This document shows positions 1-13,100 of a stretch of DNA of 64,000 nt, piece after piece (position 1 is the first letter of the stretch; every line of letters starts with the position of its first letter). The notes under the pieces are model-generated. The model did not search any database. It was not told where the DNA came from and saw nothing but the letters and a program-made list of their open reading frames with translations. Position numbers and translations under genes: made by a program. The stretch comes from Colius striatus (taxonomy: Eukaryota > Chordata > Aves > Coliiformes > Coliidae): assembly GCF_028858725.1 (NCBI RefSeq), contig NC_084763.1, positions 52,150,152-52,214,151 of the forward strand, written 5' to 3'.

Positions 1-2030
1 TCCTGGACATGCTAAGTCTGATAGTAGGTGTTCCCAGAGGCCATAATCTTTTGTGCTGATGACGGCTTGCACACATTGTATTTAAAAAACCTGAGATTTT
101 TCTTGCCCAAATTTCAGTTTACAACTTCAGTCTTCAAAGATGAAACATTCTGTAGTGTCCTTAGGACTAATTGTCCTGTGTTGTTCTTATTACAGCACTG
201 CTCCTCTGAAGCCTTGCCAAAGGCTGTGTTTCAACAAGGAATGAGAACTCTGTTCTTATCTTGGGTTTGAAGGCTAGAGTCACAAAATATTGAAAAGTTT
301 ACTGAATATTTTTAAGTTATTTCAATACTGTAGCATTCAAACTGGAAGTTTTTCTTGGTCAAAGTCTTGGCCCTTTTACTTACACATTTAGAATTCTCAG
401 AATTTGAGGGCTTGGTACCTTTCTTTTCCTTCATATATTTCTTTCTAGTTCAGAGGGGAAATTGTGCAATTGTTTCACTTTTGTTCAGTTCCTCTTCATT
501 AATCTACTCTGCAAGTTACATAACTCTCCCAACTCAGAAAACAATACAGAGTATGGAATCACAGTTTCGTTTTCCTTTTGCTTACTGTGTAAATTTTAAA
601 AACTTGAGGCAGAATAGGTCTGCAGCTGAGAGTGAGAGAAGACATGGAGGGATTTTTTTGAGTTTGGGAATCAGAAAAGAAACAAGTATTTTAAAGATTA
701 AAGTTATGCACACAAGTCATACAAATAAATGTTTCTGAGAAAGATACTGGTTTGGATGAAAGCCCATTTATTGCTATGATTATTCCTTTTATTTTTAAAA
801 TTCAGGTATTTAGGGATACCCAAGTGTCTTCAAATTGTTTTCCTCTCTTTTTCCCTCACAGATAGAGGAATTTTTGTAAAAATCAGAGACTCTGTTCCTA
901 CATCATATTAATTTTTAAGGAAACGCTTGCTTTGGAATATTTTTGCCAGACTCAGAGCAGATAGGAAAATCCAGCATCTTGCTGGCCAGCCACTTAATGA
1001 GCCCTTGGGTAACTCAATGCCAGTACTGCTCTCTGAAGCCTGTTTGCAGTTTCCAACCTTATTATTGGAATAGTGTAATTTGTAGTTGAATTAGATCTAG
1101 ATCTATCAGACAAGCTGTCCTTATATTTTTGCTCCTACAAAAGCTAGGTGAAGTGGAAGAGTAGCACAAAAAGTGACATGAGCTGTGCTTTAGGTCAATG
1201 ACCTTGAAACTGCATGGCAATGGATGAGGCTTTTGTTTTAACTTGAAAATGAATGTCACATTTTTTATAGCTTCATTACTATCCAATTCTTGTTTTGGCT
1301 TTTTTATGTGTGTGTGTTGAAAATTACCTTGGCATATGCTCAGCCTACCAAAATGATATGTATTTCTGGATGCTAAGAAATTGGTCATCAGCCCCATCAT
1401 TGTAGGTGTTTGACAGAGAGCGTTGAGGAGCATGTGGCAGGGCGTCTGCACAGAATTATGTTGAGGCTGTGTTTAGTTTAGGATGCTGAAAAAGATACTA
1501 ACTAACATGTTCTGCAACACAGCCCTCCATCATCTTCTGCTTTTCCATTGTTCAGTCAGGGGTTGTTGGTTCTTGCACTCTGATTATAGAAGAAGCATAC
1601 TTTTGTACTTGACCAGTCCTGATTTCTGAGTAGAAACATTACTCCTCCATTTGCTATGCTTAAATCAGAATGAGACTAAATGCTATGTGGTTTTGCAAAT
1701 TCACTGTTGTCCTGACCAGCAATAATTTGAGTCCAGTTGCCTTAAATGATTTATTGATAGTTAATATTAACACAGCAAAAACTTTCCAAAGAGTTTATGA
1801 AATTCATGAACTGAGATTGTGGTTTCAAATGCAGAGGGTAGTGATATTGAAAAAAGCTTTTAGAGAATATAACTGTGGTTTGGTTACCTTCCTTATAGTT
1901 AGATGTGTAAATGACTGTATCTAGATGGAACAAGAGCTGTTTCTGTGGTACCTCAGGATGTTGTTTTTTCATTGTTTGGATTCAGAAACCATCTTGCAGA
2001 AACTAAAGCAGAGGTGAGAAAGAAAAGGAT
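1..2030. other. Intergenic DNA, no recognised feature
   Basis: AT-rich unique-looking sequence. The open frames at 355-738 (plus) and 1062-1451 (minus) have no recognisable domain and no splice-site framing, and I treat them as chance. Confidence 0.7.
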
Positions 2031-2775
2031 TATAGAATCACAGAATGGTAGGGGTTGGAAGAGACCTCTAGAGATCATCTAGTCCAACCTCCTTCTAAAG
2101 CAAGTTCACCTCAATCAGGTGACACAGGAACACATCCAAGTGGATTTGGAAACCTCTGGAGAAGGAGACTCCACCACCTTCCTGGGCAGCTTGTGCCAGG
2201 GTTCCCTCACCCTTATAGGAAAGAACTTTCTCCTCGTGTTAAGGGGAACTTCCTGTGTTCCAGATTGTACCTGTTACCTCTTGTCCAGTCACTGGGCAAT
2301 ACAGAAAAAAGACTCACCCCATCCTTTTGACATCCACTCTTCAAGTATTTGTAAGTGTTGATAACATCCTCCCTCAATCTTCTCTTTTCCAGGCTAAATA
2401 GACCCAGGTCTTACAGCCTTTTTTCATAAGAGAGATGTTCCAGTCCCCTGATCATCTTGGTAGCTCTCCACTGGACTCTCCAGAAGTTCTCTATCACTCT
2501 TTAACTGGGGAGCCCAGAACTGGACACAGGACTCCAGATGAGGCCTTAGTGGGATAAAGTAGAGGAGAAGGAGAACTTCCCTGCACCTGCTGGCCACACT
2601 CTTCTTGATGCATCCCAGGATGCCATTGGCCTTCTTGGCCACCAGGGCACATTGCTGGCTCATGTTTAGTTTGCTGCCAATCAGAACTGCCAGGTCTTTC
2701 TCCACAGAGCTACTCTCCAGCAGGTCGCACCCAGCCTATACTGATGCATGGGGTTGTTGGTCCTTAAGATGCAAG
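2031..2775 (-). mobile_element. CR1 LINE, 5'-truncated, minus orientation
   Basis: The 3' end of the element begins at 2031 with the inverted tail (tatagaatcacagaatgg) followed by the avian CR1 block ending in 'agtccaacct'. Minus-strand frames keep the C-terminal reverse-transcriptase region: [16 protein letters not shown], then VASR and RPHLES..QFWAP, at about 2450-2705. Substitutions and a frame break near 2450 make it non-functional. The left part corresponds to the ORF2 C-terminus and short 3'UTR; the 5' limit near 2775 is uncertain. Confidence 0.93.
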
Positions 2776-3386
2776 CTGGGGAGTTCATGGGTCTTAGTCA
2801 CTGCCAGGGGACACAGGCAGCTGAGGCCATTCAAACAGAGGAGCTTTAGAAGCACTCCTGGGCCCCTGTTTTAAGTTAATAAGGTTTGGTCCTATACCAA
2901 TTCCCATGGCTTCTGTTCTTGTGAGCCTGGTATTGTGCAGAATTATTTTACTGCAATATAGAGCAGGATATGCAAAGTTACTTATGAACTACACATCTCT
3001 GTGTTTTGGTGATCATTTAAAATCATTTCTTTGAATGACATATACTCTTAATAGATCTACTTTTGCAGAAAATGTGTTGTGGCGCACAACACAATATCAT
3101 GGCATTGCATCTCAAGCTGTAAATAAAAAGATAAATAACTAAACTAAAAAGATAAACTGAACTAAAAAGATAAACATAGCTATTGTATGTATTTCTATAG
3201 TTTGCACCTCATGTCTTCTTTTACCAATCCAGGGAGCCACTAGCAAATAAACAATTCTGTACCAGAAGGCTATTTTTAGGCCAAGTGGTGTTGTCTCGTT
3301 TTATATTGTAGTTACCCTGAAATAAGAGATACATCACAGCCAATGTAGAATTTCTAGCCAGTGTTTAAATTCTGCTGGTTTGTAAA

Positions 3387-3932
3387 TTCATAGAATCTTA
3401 GAATGGTAGGGGTTGGAAGGTAGCTTTAGAGATCATCTAGTCCAACTCCCCTGCAGAATCAGGTTCACCTAGATCAGGTCGCACAGGAACATGTCCAGGC
3501 GGGTCTTGAAGACCTCCAAGGAAGGAGACTCCACAACCCCTCTGGGCAGCCTGTGCCAGGGCTCCCTCACCTCAACAGGGAAATAGTTCTTTCTTCTGTT
3601 TAAGTGGAACTTTTTGTGTTCCAGTTTCATCCCATTACCCCTTGTCCTGTTACTAGAGAAAAAAGGGATGTCCCAACCTCCTGACATCCACCCTTTAGAT
3701 ATTTATAAATGTTAATAAGATCTCCTCTCAGTCTCCTCCTCTCCAGACTAAACAGCCCCAGTTCCCACAGCCTTTCCTCATATGAAAGATGTTCCAGTCC
3801 CCTGATCATCTTGGTGCCCCTGCACTGGACTCTCTCCAAAGTTCTCTGTCCCTCTTGAGCTGAGGAGCCCAGAACTGGACACAGTACTCCAGATGAGGCC
3901 TCACCAGGGCAGAGTAGAGAGGGAGAAGAACC
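3387..3932 (-). mobile_element. CR1 LINE, 5'-truncated, minus orientation, relatively young
   Basis: The inverted 3' end starts at 3387 (tcatagaatcttagaatgg). The C-terminal ORF2 region reads on the minus strand in two frames, 3469-3687 and 3627-3930, separated by a frameshift near 3650. It looks very similar to the plus-strand copy at 61404-62078, including 'gcccagaggggttgtggag', which suggests the same subfamily. Truncation falls at about 3932, after which unrelated sequence begins. The longer open frame to 4130 is a chance extension. Confidence 0.94.
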
Positions 3933-6900
3933 TGTTTGTGTATTTTCTATATTGTTCTCCCTGTGACATGTGCAATTGGTTAATAGGTTCCACATGCTGG
4001 AATCAAAACAGGTACACACTTGTAAAATCTTGTGTTTTTTGAAGCAGTTCCTCTTTCCACAACCACAGAAGTTTCTTTGCTCATAGTACCAATCCTCCCT
4101 CCACACAGCCCTCTCCCAAAATCTGTTCATCCCTGAGCTACAATACTACTTAGTACATGTTTTATCTGCTACTTTCTGTGCCTGTTTTGAATCCTCACTC
4201 CACTTCACCATCAGTACTTTATCTAAGTCCCAGCAGCTGGTATCCATGTAGCTCAGTCATTGGTAGGATTTATCTGTGGCCTGTATTTTGGGCAACAGCT
4301 CTTAATGTTTCTTGCTCTTGGAAAGTCTCTTGCTCCAAAAAAGAGAGACTCAATGACTTCATACAGGAGTGCTGAATATCATGCCATGCCCTTGCATGAG
4401 TGAGTTTTAAGGAACTCTTTATAGTGCATCAGCTTCTTCAGTGGTTTACAGATGTAATTTTTTTTAACAATGTAACCACAAGGTAATAAGAGCTGAAGGT
4501 CGTGTTGGAGACAGAATAGCTCAAGCAAAAGGATGGAAAATAAGTGATAAGCCACAATAATAATAGCTAAATAAGCATTGTAAGTAAATAGCATTGGCGT
4601 TAGCAAGGAGACTAAGTGGAATTTAGCCATCCTTAGCACCCATGATGCAGTGTACTCTTCTGTTCATGATATATCTATGTGGTTGCACCAATTTATCTAT
4701 AGACTGTAGCTGCACCAGTCTTGATAATATGGTGTCTTTTAAATGCTGAGATTTACTTGATAATCTGCATGGCAGGTTAGTGTTGTGCTGGCATTCCATT
4801 GCAGCTATGAACTGCTGCAAGCCTTAGTAAAACAGGAGCACATGAAGCACCAGCTAGATGAATATAATGAGTTTGGGTTTTACAGGAATGATTTGTAGGC
4901 TAATCTCACTTAGCTGAGTGAAGGAGCCAGCATTGACTCTGAAATAAATAATATTTGTATTTATTATTGCAATTATATTTCATCTCTCCCTAAATTACCT
5001 TATTTCATTTTAATGTGCACTTTTACTTCAGAAAGCAACGCCTATATATAATTTTACTGTTGATAATCAGGCTGGTGTGATATGTGTAACAGACCCGTAT
5101 CTTACAGATCTATCTGATTTGCACTTAGAGGAAGTAATTTTGGTGATTGCTTGGGTTTTTTTTTCCATTTACTCTACCTGGAAGTAAGATGTGGCAAATA
5201 GATACACACTTTATTCTGAGCTTTTTTTATAAAGATGCCTGATTTGAAAATGTGCTGAGTTTGTGATTGCTTCTTTTCTAAACATTTAAATCCATACACT
5301 ACCACTGCTTTTTGTTGCTTGCTGGTTTGTTGAAGATGTGTGTTTGACTTGAGTAGAGAGAAGCTTTCTTTCTGGCAAAGGGAAATCAGATTTTAAAAGC
5401 ATTTGGAAAATGATGGCTAGTGGCTGCTTGCAGTCCTTCCAGCATGTTTTAATTTTACCTTCATCAAATTCTATTGGATCTTCTGGTCTACTGATATAAA
5501 AAAATGTATTTAATAGCTTCTCATGTAAAATTAGGCAAAGGCAACTATGATCATGACCAAGTTTTGAGACATATATTTCAGTTGCAATAGCTAGTCATGC
5601 AGCCCATGCAGTTAAACAATAGATTAACTACTTCTCTCCTTGTGACAGTTCCTCAGTTGCTGTAGATTAGCAGAGCTGACCTCAGTAGAACCAATTCTAT
5701 GTCTAGCATCTTAGGATGTGCTATATTAGAATTAAACAAACTTGTTCAATTAGCAGCAAGTACTTTTGACAGTGAAAGGATAATAGAGGAATTTCCTCAC
5801 AGATGTCTGTCTTTGATCTTAGTCCAGTGAACCATTTAATTATTCTGTTTGGCTTGGTACTGCAAGCCATTAGCTAGACAAAACCAAACAAACAAAAAGT
5901 GCCTAAATCTCTATGTGTGACTCATGAGGCAGTAGCAGCAAGAAGAACTGCAATGAGAAACTGCAAAAATAAGAGAGATGTGAGGTGCACAGAAGAGGCT
6001 GAAATAGATCACTTGATGACAAAGCTGAAGCATAAGCAGCCAGAGAAAGAAATCAAAGGATAGTATTGCTTATTCTGTTGGATTTTCCAACATTTGTGCA
6101 GGAGGCAGGGACATATGCTTAGGATTAAAGCTAATGTGCCTTTCAAACAAAAATAATTCTCAAGGGTTTATGTTTTCTGTTCTCAGAACTCTTGAATTCA
6201 ACACTGAGCCATTAACAATTATATGGAAGAAGATAAATCTCCCTTCAAGCCTCCTTGACTGGACCTAAAGAACCTGGATCTAGCATTTCCCCAAATGACA
6301 GCTTGATACCACTTCTTATCTCTAGCTAGCTCAACTCTACTGCATAGTGTTACAGTAGAGTTCCTCTATTTTCCTATATAAATTGTTGGTAAATATATGG
6401 CTCAGAGTAATGTAGGTGCTGAAGACCAACACAGACATACTGATATTCCTTCGAACAAGTATGATTTTATATTTGGCAGGCCTATAGTTAATGAATTTTC
6501 TTTTCTTTTTCAGGAATACTCCATGCTGATGTCTCTTTGCTTACTTCACTGTCAAGAACAGTAAATCTGTGCACAGTAAGTCATAATGAATCATGCTTAT
6601 TATCAACTAATATCTGATAAGGTTTCAAGATGATTAGAAAATGGAAACCACTGGTAAGGATTTGTATAATTCATATGAATTACATTGAAGATGTTATTCA
6701 TAATATCCAGTTCTGTCTTTCTCAGTCTTATATGGAATCCCAATCACAATGATTAACCATCTGCATTTCTGTTACTATTCTGACAGGTTTATCAGAACTG
6801 CATATTTCAGATTTCTGTAAATTATAGCGAGGTATGACAGGCAGGCTAGATAAGAATGGATAAACATCTTCATGAGGAAGAGTTGTAGTAATTATATATT

Positions 6901-9046
6901 GTACTTGGTAAGACAGAGATCTTGTTGGAAAGAAAGATGAGGAAAGAAATTATAACAATTTCAAAGCCATAGACAATTTTAACTAAAGATTCTACTTGCT
7001 TTTGCATTTGGCAATTAATATATTAGCTATAGCATAGGAAGATCAAATGAAAACAGAAAACAGGAAGCTCTTTCATGTTGCAGGCAACTGTAATGGGTAT
7101 TGCAAACAAAACCTAGCCTTTTTATTTGTCCTTTTCATTGTGCTAATGAGACTCTCTTGCTTATAAAGGGTTTCTCTTGGCTATTGAGCTTTCTGTCAGT
7201 TTAGAAATTGGCTAGTACTATATAGCCGTATTGTATGTTTTAGCACCTGTTGTTATGGTCATTACTCAGGGATAGTGACAATTGCCTTTTGGTCTTTTGT
7301 ACATGTTGTTCTTTCCAGCTTCTCTATGGCTTATTGTTTTTCATGCTCTGAACCTGTCATCTTCCAAGCCTGAATAATTTTCTCGCTGTAGGACAGTTAG
7401 TGTCTCATCAGTCAAATGCTTCACTATGGAAGTGATTTATTCAAAGCCGTGGGGTTTTACAGAACTATCAAGATCACTTTCCTGAATGACACAAATGATA
7501 CCATTACTAAATATAATACAGAGGGATTTATTGTACTGTCTGCTTTATAATAAACTGCAAGTTCTGTTCATTGTATGGTATCAGATATCAGTGCTTTCTG
7601 GTCCCATTTATTTCAGTACCTGTGAGAATGCTGTGCTAGGCCAGGAGACAGAGAAAGCACTGAGTGATGGGTTAACTTGGAGCTGGGGAACTGGACTGTG
7701 TCCAAAGAGTGTATCTCCTAGCAGGACCTCTATGAGCAGCAGGCTCTGTTAGGATGACATGGACTTGCAACAGCTTCATTCCCACTCTGTGATCTCATGC
7801 ACCAAATCAAAGAATCTGTGTAAACTCTGAATAAACATGTGTATTGGACACAGCTGCAAGAAGGTGCCAGGCTGAAGCCAACTGTGTAAACCCTGCGAGT
7901 GGTGTGAAATACTTGGCAGGTCTGAAGTCTAAATTCAGTGGTGCAGTGGATGTGATTTCCACAGTCTGTCATCTAGTACAATCACTCACATCTTTTAGAT
8001 GAAAAAGATAGGAGGCTATAACCACATTGTGCTTACTATGCCAGAAGCCACATACAGCAAGAAAATGAGTTGAACACCATTAGACATGTTCAAATTCTCT
8101 GCTAAGGAAAGGGAGAATATAGTAAAAACTTTAAAAAAAAAAATAGAGACTGTTATAACAAGTGATCTAAACCCAAAAAGAATCCTTTATTGTAATCATG
8201 GTTTAAACTTTATGTCAGAGTGCTTCCATGAAGTTGATGGTAGCTGTCAAGTTTAATTTGTAATTAATACATTGTGCTGACTAATGATTATGTGGATGCA
8301 TTTGGGGGTATTCTGGTGAGTCCAGTATGCAATGTTTTGACCAATATAGACAGTATTATTTAAGATTTTGCAGTTATATAAAACTGTATGAAATTATGCA
8401 GTTATTTATGGTCTAGCACCTCATAGTTGTCTGGTGGGCAAGGCTTTCTGTAATTTTGATGAGCACTATATACATTTTTTCTCAAAACTGAGTTTATATT
8501 CATATTCCTCCTCCTCTAACTTATTTTGAGTAAAGAGTTTCAATCAAAAAATAACCAAAGACATGGGAAGTGATCAGTGCTCACTTCCTTTGAAATAAGA
8601 ATCAAATCCACATCTTAGTTCCAGTCAGTGGGTTTGGGTCCAGTCATAATTGTTTTTAACTTCTCATTATGCATACAGCCCAGTAGAAAGTTAATTTATT
8701 AGTTACATTGCTAATCTCCCCTTACTGGACCTATTGTTTGACAGTCCACTTTGAAAACGAGGATATTTTTTTCTTTGTTGATGTGTCAGTCCTGAATTTC
8801 TTTATTTTCCTTTTATTTGGGGTAATGATGAGGTTTTAGGTAGCTGATTGTCAGTCAAAAATAGACAGAGGTAGTGCAAAAGGAGATGTCATTATTTGTA
8901 GTTTTTATTCTGAAGACATGAAAACTATAGAGTTGTTGTCTCGTAAGTACTTCCACTTACTCTAACAAAGTTGTAGACAGCTGAAGACAAGTATGTCATA
9001 ACTTTCAGCTTAATATCCAGCTTAACTGATACAATTCTTTAAAATC
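3933..9046. other. Intergenic DNA, nothing recognised except the candidate exon
   Basis: AT-rich sequence without a recognisable repeat or gene. The only item worth marking is the splice-framed segment at 6514-6575. Short frames such as 7486-7752 look random. Confidence 0.65.
6514..6575 (+). other. Candidate unannotated exon (62 bases)
   Basis: A strong acceptor (polypyrimidine run, then tttttcag, ending at 6513) and a strong donor (GTAAGT at 6576) bound 62 bases. One frame is open throughout (20 codons); the other two have stops. It could be an exon of a long non-coding RNA or a chance pairing of splice-like sites. No protein family is recognised. Confidence 0.25.
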
Positions 9047-10124
9047 GCTTGAGGGAGCTGGCAGAAGTGCTTGCCAAGCCACTCTCCATCACCATCAGTA
9101 GTCCTGACTCACCAGGGAGGTCCCAGAGGCCTGGAGGATGGCTAACATGACACCCATCTACATGAGGAGTTGAAAGGAGGATATGGGGAACTACAAGCCT
9201 ATCAGCCTGACAGGCTTTTATCACAGATCTGGATGAGGGAATTGGGTGCACCCTCAGTAAATTCCCAGATGACACCAAGCAGGGCTGATGTGTTGACCTT
9301 CTTGAGGACAAGAGAGCCCTTCAGTGCGACCTGGACAGGCTGGATAGATGGGCCAAGGCCAATTGCGTAAGGTTCAACAAGGCCAAGTGCTGGCCACAAC
9401 AACCCCATGCAGCATTACAATCTTGAGACAGGGTGGCTTGAGAGTTGTCTTGCGGAAAGGACCTGAGTTAATTGACAGCCTGAACATGAGCCAGCAGTGT
9501 GCCCAGATGGCAAAGAAGTCCAATGGCATCCAGGCCTGTATCAGAAATAGTGTGACCAGCAGGACCAAGGAGGTGATTGTCTCCTTGTACTTGGCACTGA
9601 TGAGGCTGTACCTTGAACACAGTGTCCAGTTCTGGGCCCCTCACTACAAGAAGGACATTGAGGTGCTGGAGCTTGTCTAGAGACAGACGACAGAACTGGT
9701 GAAGGATCTGGAGAACAGGCCTTATGAGAAGTGGCTGAGGGAGCTGGGGATGTTTAACCTAGAGAAGAGGAGGCTGAGAAGAGATATGATCACTCCACAG
9801 CTACCTGAAGGGGAGTTGCAGTGAGGTGGAGGCTGATCTCTTCTCTCTAGTAACAAATGATAGAACACCAAGAAATGGATTTAAGTTGCACCATGGGAGG
9901 TTTAGATTGGAGATTAGGAACAACTTTTTACTCAGAGGGTTGTTAAGCATTGGAGGCTGTCCAGGGAGGCAATGGAGTCATCATCCCTAGAGATATTCAA
10001 AAGATGCATAGATGAAGAACTGAGGGATATGGTTTAGTTTAGTGATGGGCTTGGCAGTGTGAGGTGAGTGGTTGGACCTGATGGTAGGTCTTTTCCTACT
10101 GTAATGATTCTATGATTCTATGAT
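9047..10124 (+). mobile_element. CR1 LINE, internally deleted, plus orientation
   Basis: The copy begins in the reverse-transcriptase region (a worn AEVLAKPLS block, then NYKPISLT). Near 9210 it jumps to the region around the catalytic-motif tail, where a frame reads KFPDDTK in place of the usual F-A-D-D. It then runs through the ORF2 C-terminus ([15 protein letters not shown]..; [15 protein letters not shown]) to a 3' end at 10108-10124 with two tgattcta units. Several frameshifts and stops are present. The internal deletion removes much of the palm domain. It resembles the subfamily of the 22348 copy and looks older than the 3387 copy. Confidence 0.92.
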
Positions 10125-13100
10125 CATGGTCTGAACATTCTCCAAAAGAATGGAATAAGCATGAGACAATCAGAATGTAGATCTTTGTTGTGAAATATAC
10201 CACATATATCTATCACATCTATTTGTGGGGAATAACAGATTAACATGTTTGGCTGTAGGTGATATGAGCTCAAGGACAAAACTTGTGTTTTGGAGAAGAT
10301 TACAGGTTATTGTGCCAGTGATGGCAGGGACTGGAAACTCTTCCCACTCTGGTGTGCTAAGTACTGTTTCACCTAACGTTTGAAACTGAATACCTGATGA
10401 TGATGATGTTTTGGTTTGGTTTGTTTCTCTGATATCCTTACAATTTTCTTTTAACCATTTTAGTGTATTTTTCAGGGTTAACTCCTTTGTTATTTACTTA
10501 TTATTATCATATTGTTTTACAGATTATGTACAAACTAGGGACTAGGTGCTCCTATTTAGTTGCCTGCACACAAAAGTGCTCCATATCCTTTCAGACATCC
10601 TGTAAGATCTCAGATATCTTCAGGTAGCTGCCAAATGCACCGTATGATTGCTTCCTTTCTTATAGTGCCCAGCTAGAGGCCACAGTGGAAGCAGGAAGCT
10701 GTGACATCTCAAATGACATCACCAGGTGCCTATGAACAAATATGTGAATCAAACCTTTGCAATGGACTTCAATTTGCAGATTTATGTTTCTGCATGGGGC
10801 ACAGCATCCTACAGTCCTTTCTAAAAACAGTCAGTAAAACCCCTAAAGAATACTGCATTGAAAAACAACTTAAAAATTAATTATGATCTTTTGCAGTGTT
10901 TTTATTGTTGCTTTTGTTCTTATGTCATGTTAACTACCACGTTTTCAAGAATTCCTCAGCTAAACTTGCTGATTTCTGCCTGATGGGACTTTGAAAAACA
11001 CCTAGGAAGGATAAATATGCTTCAAGAGAATACACCTAACTCTCACTGGTATTTCTGGAAATGACTCATTTACCATTTTTAGGCCTTTAGAATAGAGCAT
11101 GTCCTGTAGTATCTATGGGAACCCATGTACTTTGAAAAACAGCAGTAATTATATAATTGAAAGTAAGCTCTGCTCAGAAATTTAAGACAGATCAGATAAG
11201 ATGTATTAGAGAATATGTAGAATATACTATCATTTTAAAGAAAAACTGACAAACACCATGACCCTTCTAGTCATGCATCATTTGTCAGCTTCTTCAAAAA
11301 AATCCCAATAATTGAACTCTGTGTGGGAGAATGTGGGAGGCTGGAAGGTGTTTATGCACCAGTTCAGAAGGACTGGTCACGGCTTATGATTTGCCATGCA
11401 TATCTGCCAGCACAGGCAGGTCCCAGTGGCAGAATCTGACAAATGGGCAAGCAAATCCGCTGTGCTGTGGGGGGAGATAAGCAATGCTGTGATGAGACAC
11501 AAAAAGGCAGTAACATCAGAATTGTGGTCAGGGAATATCATAGCCACTGTATTTTATATATACTCAGATGAGGGGGGGATATGTGTAACAGATGGCCTGA
11601 AACCATCAGTTTTGAATTAATCAGGATGCAAGATTATGAGGATCTAGATGACAGATTTACTGTATAGATGCAGAAGAGCTGGATATGAGAAGAATTACAG
11701 TGTTAGGAGTAGCAAGTCATGCACATAGGCTTAGAATTTGGAAAGGAGTTCTGGAGGTCATCAAATCCAGCCCCTTGCTCAGGACCAAATTTCAAGTTGC
11801 AGTGGACAATCCAGATGAATTCTGAGTCTTTTTGAGGATGGATTCCTACCCTTTCTGGGCAAGCTATTCCTGCCCCTAAGTACCCTAAGAAAGGAATTTT
11901 TTTTGCAGCCACTCAGAATTTCCATTGATGCAACCTGTCTGTGCAGCTCTAAGAAGAGTCTGGCTTCATCCGTTCTGTAAGTCCAGTCAGGCAATTCAAA
12001 GCAGCAAGTGGATTCCCCCTTCACCGTCTCTTCTGCAGGCTAAACATACTCAGTAACCTCAGCTTCTCCTTGTATGTTATATTTCTGGTCCTTTACACAT
12101 CCTGATGACTTGTCTGCAGGACTTGGTCCAGTATTGCCATGTCTTTCATGTACTAAAGTTGCCAAAACTGGACATGAGTATCAAACAGAGAGGACCACTT
12201 ACTTGTCAGCCAGCTGGTCACATGCTGCTGCTAGTGCAGCCTGGTATGGCATTAGCATTACTGCTGCACTGATATTCAGAGCCAGAGAACAGGGAATCTG
12301 TGGGGAAGTGTCCTTTGTAACTCTAATTTCTAAGAACCATAAAAAAACCCAGATCTCATTTGGGCCCTTTTGTATCTATCATGATGTGGAATAAGTAATT
12401 TAAACAGACACCTGAGAGTTCCCCTAGCATGGGTGAGTAGATTGTACAGCAGAAACTATAACAGCAGTGTTCAAGGATAATATGTGGTTGTTCATCAATT
12501 TAGTTCTTTTTTGGCTAACAAAACCTAAAAATAAAGAATTCACTGAAGCATACAATGCAAGGAAATTGTGAAAGCTGAATAATAAAAGTTAAAATACAAC
12601 CCCAATAAAAAAATTACATGAATTTCATATACAGTACACAAATAAAAATATGTTTATCTTTTAAATCAAGTTTATCTGAAGTCTATTATATGAAAATTCA
12701 GCAGGTCCATCCATGTCTAGAAAGAAACAAAATACTTTCTTTTTTTAAAGTTCTGCATATAGTTATATGACAGAAATTTGTCAGTGAATATTATGACTGA
12801 TGTTTACTCCTTGTAACTTAAAGGACATGCACGTAAAATACGTGAGTAGTGCAGTTTAAGCACTGTTGATTATTTTTACAGGATGCAGGCAAGAATCACG
12901 TACGTTAGGCTTGTTTCTCATTTACAGGGCTATCATGAAACTGTTGAAAGTCTCTTGAAAGATGCTGAGGACACTCAGTTCCCACTGTAGGACTTTATCT
13001 GCAATTTCAATATATATTTTAAAGGAGTTATGTGAGCTCTTAAGGTTCCTAATATATTGTAATAAACGTGACTTAAAATATGATTCCTTTTCAATACAAA

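Noticed and set aside
355..738. 127-codon open frame near the left edge
   Set aside because: No ATG-initiated family match, no splice framing and biased to T-rich codons; the length is expected by chance in AT-rich DNA.
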